Positions 61,484 through 64,000 of a DNA stretch of 64,000 nucleotides are shown here, piece after piece. A program made the position numbers and the translations under genes. How positions within the stretch are numbered: the stretch's first letter is position 1; each line of letters opens with the position of its first letter. A model generated the notes under the pieces. It was not told the origin of the DNA, made no database searches, and saw nothing but the letters and a program-made list of their open reading frames with translations. Source of the stretch: Pirellulales bacterium (GTDB lineage: Bacteria > Planctomycetota > Planctomycetia > Pirellulales > JAEUIK01); the NCBI GenBank assembly GCA_019636335.1, contig JAHBXR010000002.1:62001-126000 (forward strand), in the 5' to 3' direction.

Positions 61484-62653
61484 ATGTTCTTCTTTTTCCC
61501 CTGGGGCACCGACGCGCCCCTCTATCATTGGCCGATCGCGACCGTCTCGCTGATCGCCACGAATGCGCTGGTCTTCGCTCATTTTACCCTGAGCCGCGAT
61601 CCCGGCGCGGCCATGGCCTGGTCGCTCTGGATCGGTCAGGGCCTGCACCCGGTGCAGTGGATCACGTCGAACTTCATTCACGGCGACGTGGGGCACGTGC
61701 TGGGCAACATGGCCTTTCTGTGGGTCTTCGGCTTGGTCGTCGAAGGCAAGGTCGGCCTGCTCCGCTTCCTCGCCATCTACTTCGGCATCGGCATCGTGCA
61801 ATGTGCCCTCGAGCAATCGATCACGCTGGGCATGCCCGAGAGTTTCTCGTTCGGCGCCTCGTCGATCGTGTATGGCTTGATGGCCATCTCACTCGTCTGG
61901 GCGCCGAAGAACGACATTCACTTCATCACCGGGGGGGGCTGGGGGTTCCGCAGCCGATCGAGCGAGTTCGACGTGCCCGTCATGTGGCTGGCGGTGTTCT
62001 ACGTCTGTATGGACCTCCTCGTGGCGACGTTCACCGGTTTCGAACTGCAGACGGCCGTGCTGCACCTGATGGGGGCCTCGCTCGGCCTCGTCGTCGGCTG
62101 GGTGATGCTCAAACGCGCGATGGTCGATTGCGAAGGGTGGGACATCATCAATGTCTGGCATGGGCGCGAGGGCCGCAGCACGCTCGACGATCGCACGCCA
62201 TCTCTCACCGAGGAACAGCGCACGCAAATCGCCGCACGCGAGGCCGAATCCGCGCGGCAAAAAATCGTGCAGCTCGTTGCCCAGCGGCAGGGCCGACTCG
62301 CCGCGCTCTTCTATCAGCAGAAGGCCCGGGCACTGCCGGGCTGGCAATTGCCCGAGGCCGAGCTTGTCGAGCTGATTCGCGCGGTCGACCACGCCGATTC
62401 GTACGACGTCGCCGTGCCGATTTTGGTGGAGTATCTCGAGCGCTTCCCGGCCAAGGCCCTGCACGTGCGCTTGAAGCTGGCGCAAATCTTATTGGCCACC
62501 GGTGCGCGTCCCCGTCAGGCCTTGCGCGTGCTCAGCAAGCTTCCCACCGAACCCTTGAGCCCCAAGCTCGAAGCCTTGCGCCGAGAATTAATCTCGCTGG
62601 CGAAACGCCAAGAAGCCGACGGCGTGATGGAACTCGCGGTCGAAGACTGGTGA
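61484..62653 (+). CDS. Rhomboid-family intramembrane serine protease
   Basis: A 389-residue protein with a six-helix rhomboid core in residues 1-210: HGDVGHVLGNM (66-76, oxyanion region), the catalytic Ser S126 in SFGASSIVYG, and the His H194 in AVLHLMGASLG. The GxSx motif is GASS instead of the more usual GxSG. A C-terminal soluble part (residues 210-389) is helical (SESARQKIVQLVAQRQGR) and TPR-like near ALPGWQLPEAELVELI. It should cleave membrane proteins within the bilayer; the substrate is unknown. Confidence 0.88.
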   Translation: MFFFFPWGTDAPLYHWPIATVSLIATNALVFAHFTLSRDPGAAMAWSLWIGQGLHPVQWITSNFIHGDVGHVLGNMAFLWVFGLVVEGKVGLLRFLAIYFGIGIVQCALEQSITLGMPESFSFGASSIVYGLMAISLVWAPKNDIHFITGGGWGFRSRSSEFDVPVMWLAVFYVCMDLLVATFTGFELQTAVLHLMGASLGLVVGWVMLKRAMVDCEGWDIINVWHGREGRSTLDDRTPSLTEEQRTQIAAREAESARQKIVQLVAQRQGRLAALFYQQKARALPGWQLPEAELVELIRAVDHADSYDVAVPILVEYLERFPAKALHVRLKLAQILLATGARPRQALRVLSKLPTEPLSPKLEALRRELISLAKRQEADGVMELAVEDW

Positions 62654-62924
62654 CGCACGGATGAACCGTTCCAATTTGACCCCGCCCGCGAAATCATCGC
62701 AGGGGACGCCGAGGGCCCAGCAACGGGTAAGCCGGCAATATCGGGCCGATCATGGGGCCGTACTGGCTGCATTTAGGGTTGGTTGCGTATTTTGCAAGGC
62801 GTTTTGTAGCAGATGTTTACGCTCGATGCTTGATCTGTGGGTAGACCCTGTTGATACTGACACTGGTAGAAACCGCCAATTTTTTGCCGCCACGCGCGTC
62901 CGGTTTTCGAAAGCTCGGTGATTA

Positions 62925-63725
62925 GTGGACTGGCAGGGACCTACAAGACCAGAGCCATCGGGCCAAAGCGTCCCAAAAGCGGCTCCACCGTTGCCTAACG
63001 AGGCTTCGGCGCCGGCCGTAGCGGCGTCTTCGGACGTCGCGTCGGCTGGTCTGTCGCGTGGCTCCCCTTCGAATCCGGCCCCCCGTCAGGCCGGCGCCCC
63101 CTTCGAGTTGCTCGCCCAACGGCTGGCCATTGCGCGGTCCGGATCGGTGGCCGCGCTCGGCGAGATCTTCGAAAGCTGCCGCAACTATCTGCTCCTGGTG
63201 GCCAACCATAAGCTGGGCAACGACCTGCAAGCCAAGATCGGCGCCTCGGATGTCGTCCAGGAAACGTTCGTCCAGGCACAAAAGATCTTCCACCGCTTCG
63301 AGGGGAACGAGAACGAACAACTGCTCGCCTGGCTGACCCAGATCCTCGAGCACAAGCTGGCTCATGCGCGCCGGCAGTACACCGGCACCCAGAAGCGCAA
63401 TGTGGGTCGCGAGGTATCGCTCGAAGGGGAAGTCGGCGCCGTGCCATCGAAGGCGGGCGAGCACATCCGCCGCCAAGCGACACCGAGCAGCATTGCCACC
63501 GGCAAAGAGGAGCAGCGGCGGTTGCAATCGGCACTAGAGCGGCTACCCGACGATATGCGTCGTGCCGTCGAGCTGCGCAGCCTGGAGCGTCGTTCGTTTG
63601 CCTATGTCGGCGAACAATTAGAGCGCTCCGCCGAGGCGGCGCGTAAACTATGGGTGCGGGCAATCTATCGGCTGCGGCAATTGCTGGACGACGATTCCAA
63701 TTCGAACTCACCCGTTCATGGCTGA
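62925..63725 (+). CDS. ECF sigma factor of the planctomycete type
   Basis: A 266-residue sigma factor. After a Pro/Ala/Ser-rich extension of about 55 residues, region 2 has SRNYLLLVANHKLGNDLQAK and ASDVVQETFVQAQKIFHRFE, and region 4 is ALERLPDDMRRAVELRSLER with the HTH up to AARKLWVRAIYRL. It would direct RNA polymerase to its own promoter class. In planctomycetes these factors are often followed by a Ser/Thr kinase gene, as here: the start of the next gene overlaps this stop by 8 bp. The GTG start at 62925 is the first in frame. Confidence 0.92.
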   Translation: MDWQGPTRPEPSGQSVPKAAPPLPNEASAPAVAASSDVASAGLSRGSPSNPAPRQAGAPFELLAQRLAIARSGSVAALGEIFESCRNYLLLVANHKLGNDLQAKIGASDVVQETFVQAQKIFHRFEGNENEQLLAWLTQILEHKLAHARRQYTGTQKRNVGREVSLEGEVGAVPSKAGEHIRRQATPSSIATGKEEQRRLQSALERLPDDMRRAVELRSLERRSFAYVGEQLERSAEAARKLWVRAIYRLRQLLDDDSNSNSPVHG

Positions 63726-64000
63726 TCTGCGCCCACCTCGCGATGTCGATCTCCCCGAGCCGCTGGCGGAACTATTCGTTGACTACGACGAAGCCCTAGC
63801 CGCGGGGCACGCCACTCCCGTCACCGAGGCGATGGACTCGGCCACGAGCAGCATGCTTCCCGAACCGTTGCGCGGCGCGGTCGAATGTCTCGATCTGCTC
63901 GATCGCGAGCGACGCCGTCGCCATCAAGACGGCTCGAACAACGGCGATATCGACACCGCCAGCCCGCGGACAGACGGTAGCATAACGGCGGACGATGCCG
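63718..64000 (+). CDS. Start of a probable Ser/Thr protein kinase (partial)
   Basis: A partial reading frame cut by the window end. The 94 visible residues begin MADLRPPRDVDLPEPLAELF and contain DYDEALAAGHATP and EPLRGAVECLDLLDRERRR. This acidic, helical lead is typical of the N-terminal region of planctomycete kinases encoded behind ECF sigma factors, but the kinase domain itself lies outside. It shares ATGGCTGA with the sigma gene stop, so the two are coupled. Confidence 0.55.
   Translation, partial: MADLRPPRDVDLPEPLAELFVDYDEALAAGHATPVTEAMDSATSSMLPEPLRGAVECLDLLDRERRRRHQDGSNNGDIDTASPRTDGSITADDA

Overview
The window looks like a chromosomal stretch of a high-GC planctomycete, probably from the Pirellulales side of the phylum. 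The evidence is the gene content: a DUF1559 prepilin-like protein, a PEP-CTERM protein, a YTV-type cysteine-rich repeat wall protein, an ECF sigma factor whose stop overlaps the start of a putative kinase gene, a MoxR/DUF58/BatA-type operon next to a DUF4159 protein, a TRSVSE-type dispersed repeat and several short tandem heptamers. No rRNA, convincing tRNA, CRISPR array, integrase or transposase was seen.

Layout. 0-5 kb: a secreted HEAT plus sialidase-fold protein and a divergent membrane pyrophosphatase, converging on a shared hairpin. 5-13.4 kb: a patchwork of small and damaged modules (ParD-like antitoxin with a ParE stub, an alpha/beta hydrolase, a stop-interrupted gene with an intact partner, HigBA, an XRE regulator) among ordinary enzymes (sugar isomerase-like TIM barrel, family 2 glycosyltransferase, PolB-like exonuclease).

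13.45-33.8 kb: one long minus-strand block. A GT9-type glycosyltransferase lies at its downstream end. In front of it is a phage-derived head and packaging cluster. In transcription order it encodes a small membrane protein, an unknown protein, a subtilase, two c-type cytochrome-like proteins, a secreted small protein, a ParB-fold protein, an ABC-ATPase/GNAT fusion, small and large terminase, portal, prohead protease, a capsid cement-like protein, major capsid, several connector and tail-tube-like proteins and a LamG-like protein. Integrase, repressor, tape measure, baseplate and recognisable lysin are missing. A Phd/VapC-type toxin-antitoxin pair sits in it on the opposite strand, and two inverted copies of a roughly 215 bp dispersed repeat flank the portal-to-cement segment. 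It could be a decaying prophage or a domesticated, GTA-like particle cluster; the sequence alone does not decide.

34-49.6 kb: housekeeping and cell-surface genes: an alarmone-hydrolase-like HD protein, a DNase I-fold protein, MoaB, HEAT proteins, a CoA-binding protein, a polytopic membrane protein, a DUF1028 protein, lipoprotein plus DUF1559 pair, PEP-CTERM protein, a BRCT/MerR/TPR fusion, the YTV-type wall protein, a bacterioferritin-like protein and a lipoate ligase-like protein.

49.7-64 kb: a minus-strand operon MoxR AAA ATPase, DUF58, BatA-type and large VWA membrane protein, divergent from a toroid plus double DUF4159 protein; then diacylglycerol kinase, an orphan outer-membrane efflux protein, a rhomboid protease, an ECF sigma factor and the start of a probable Ser/Thr kinase cut by the window edge.
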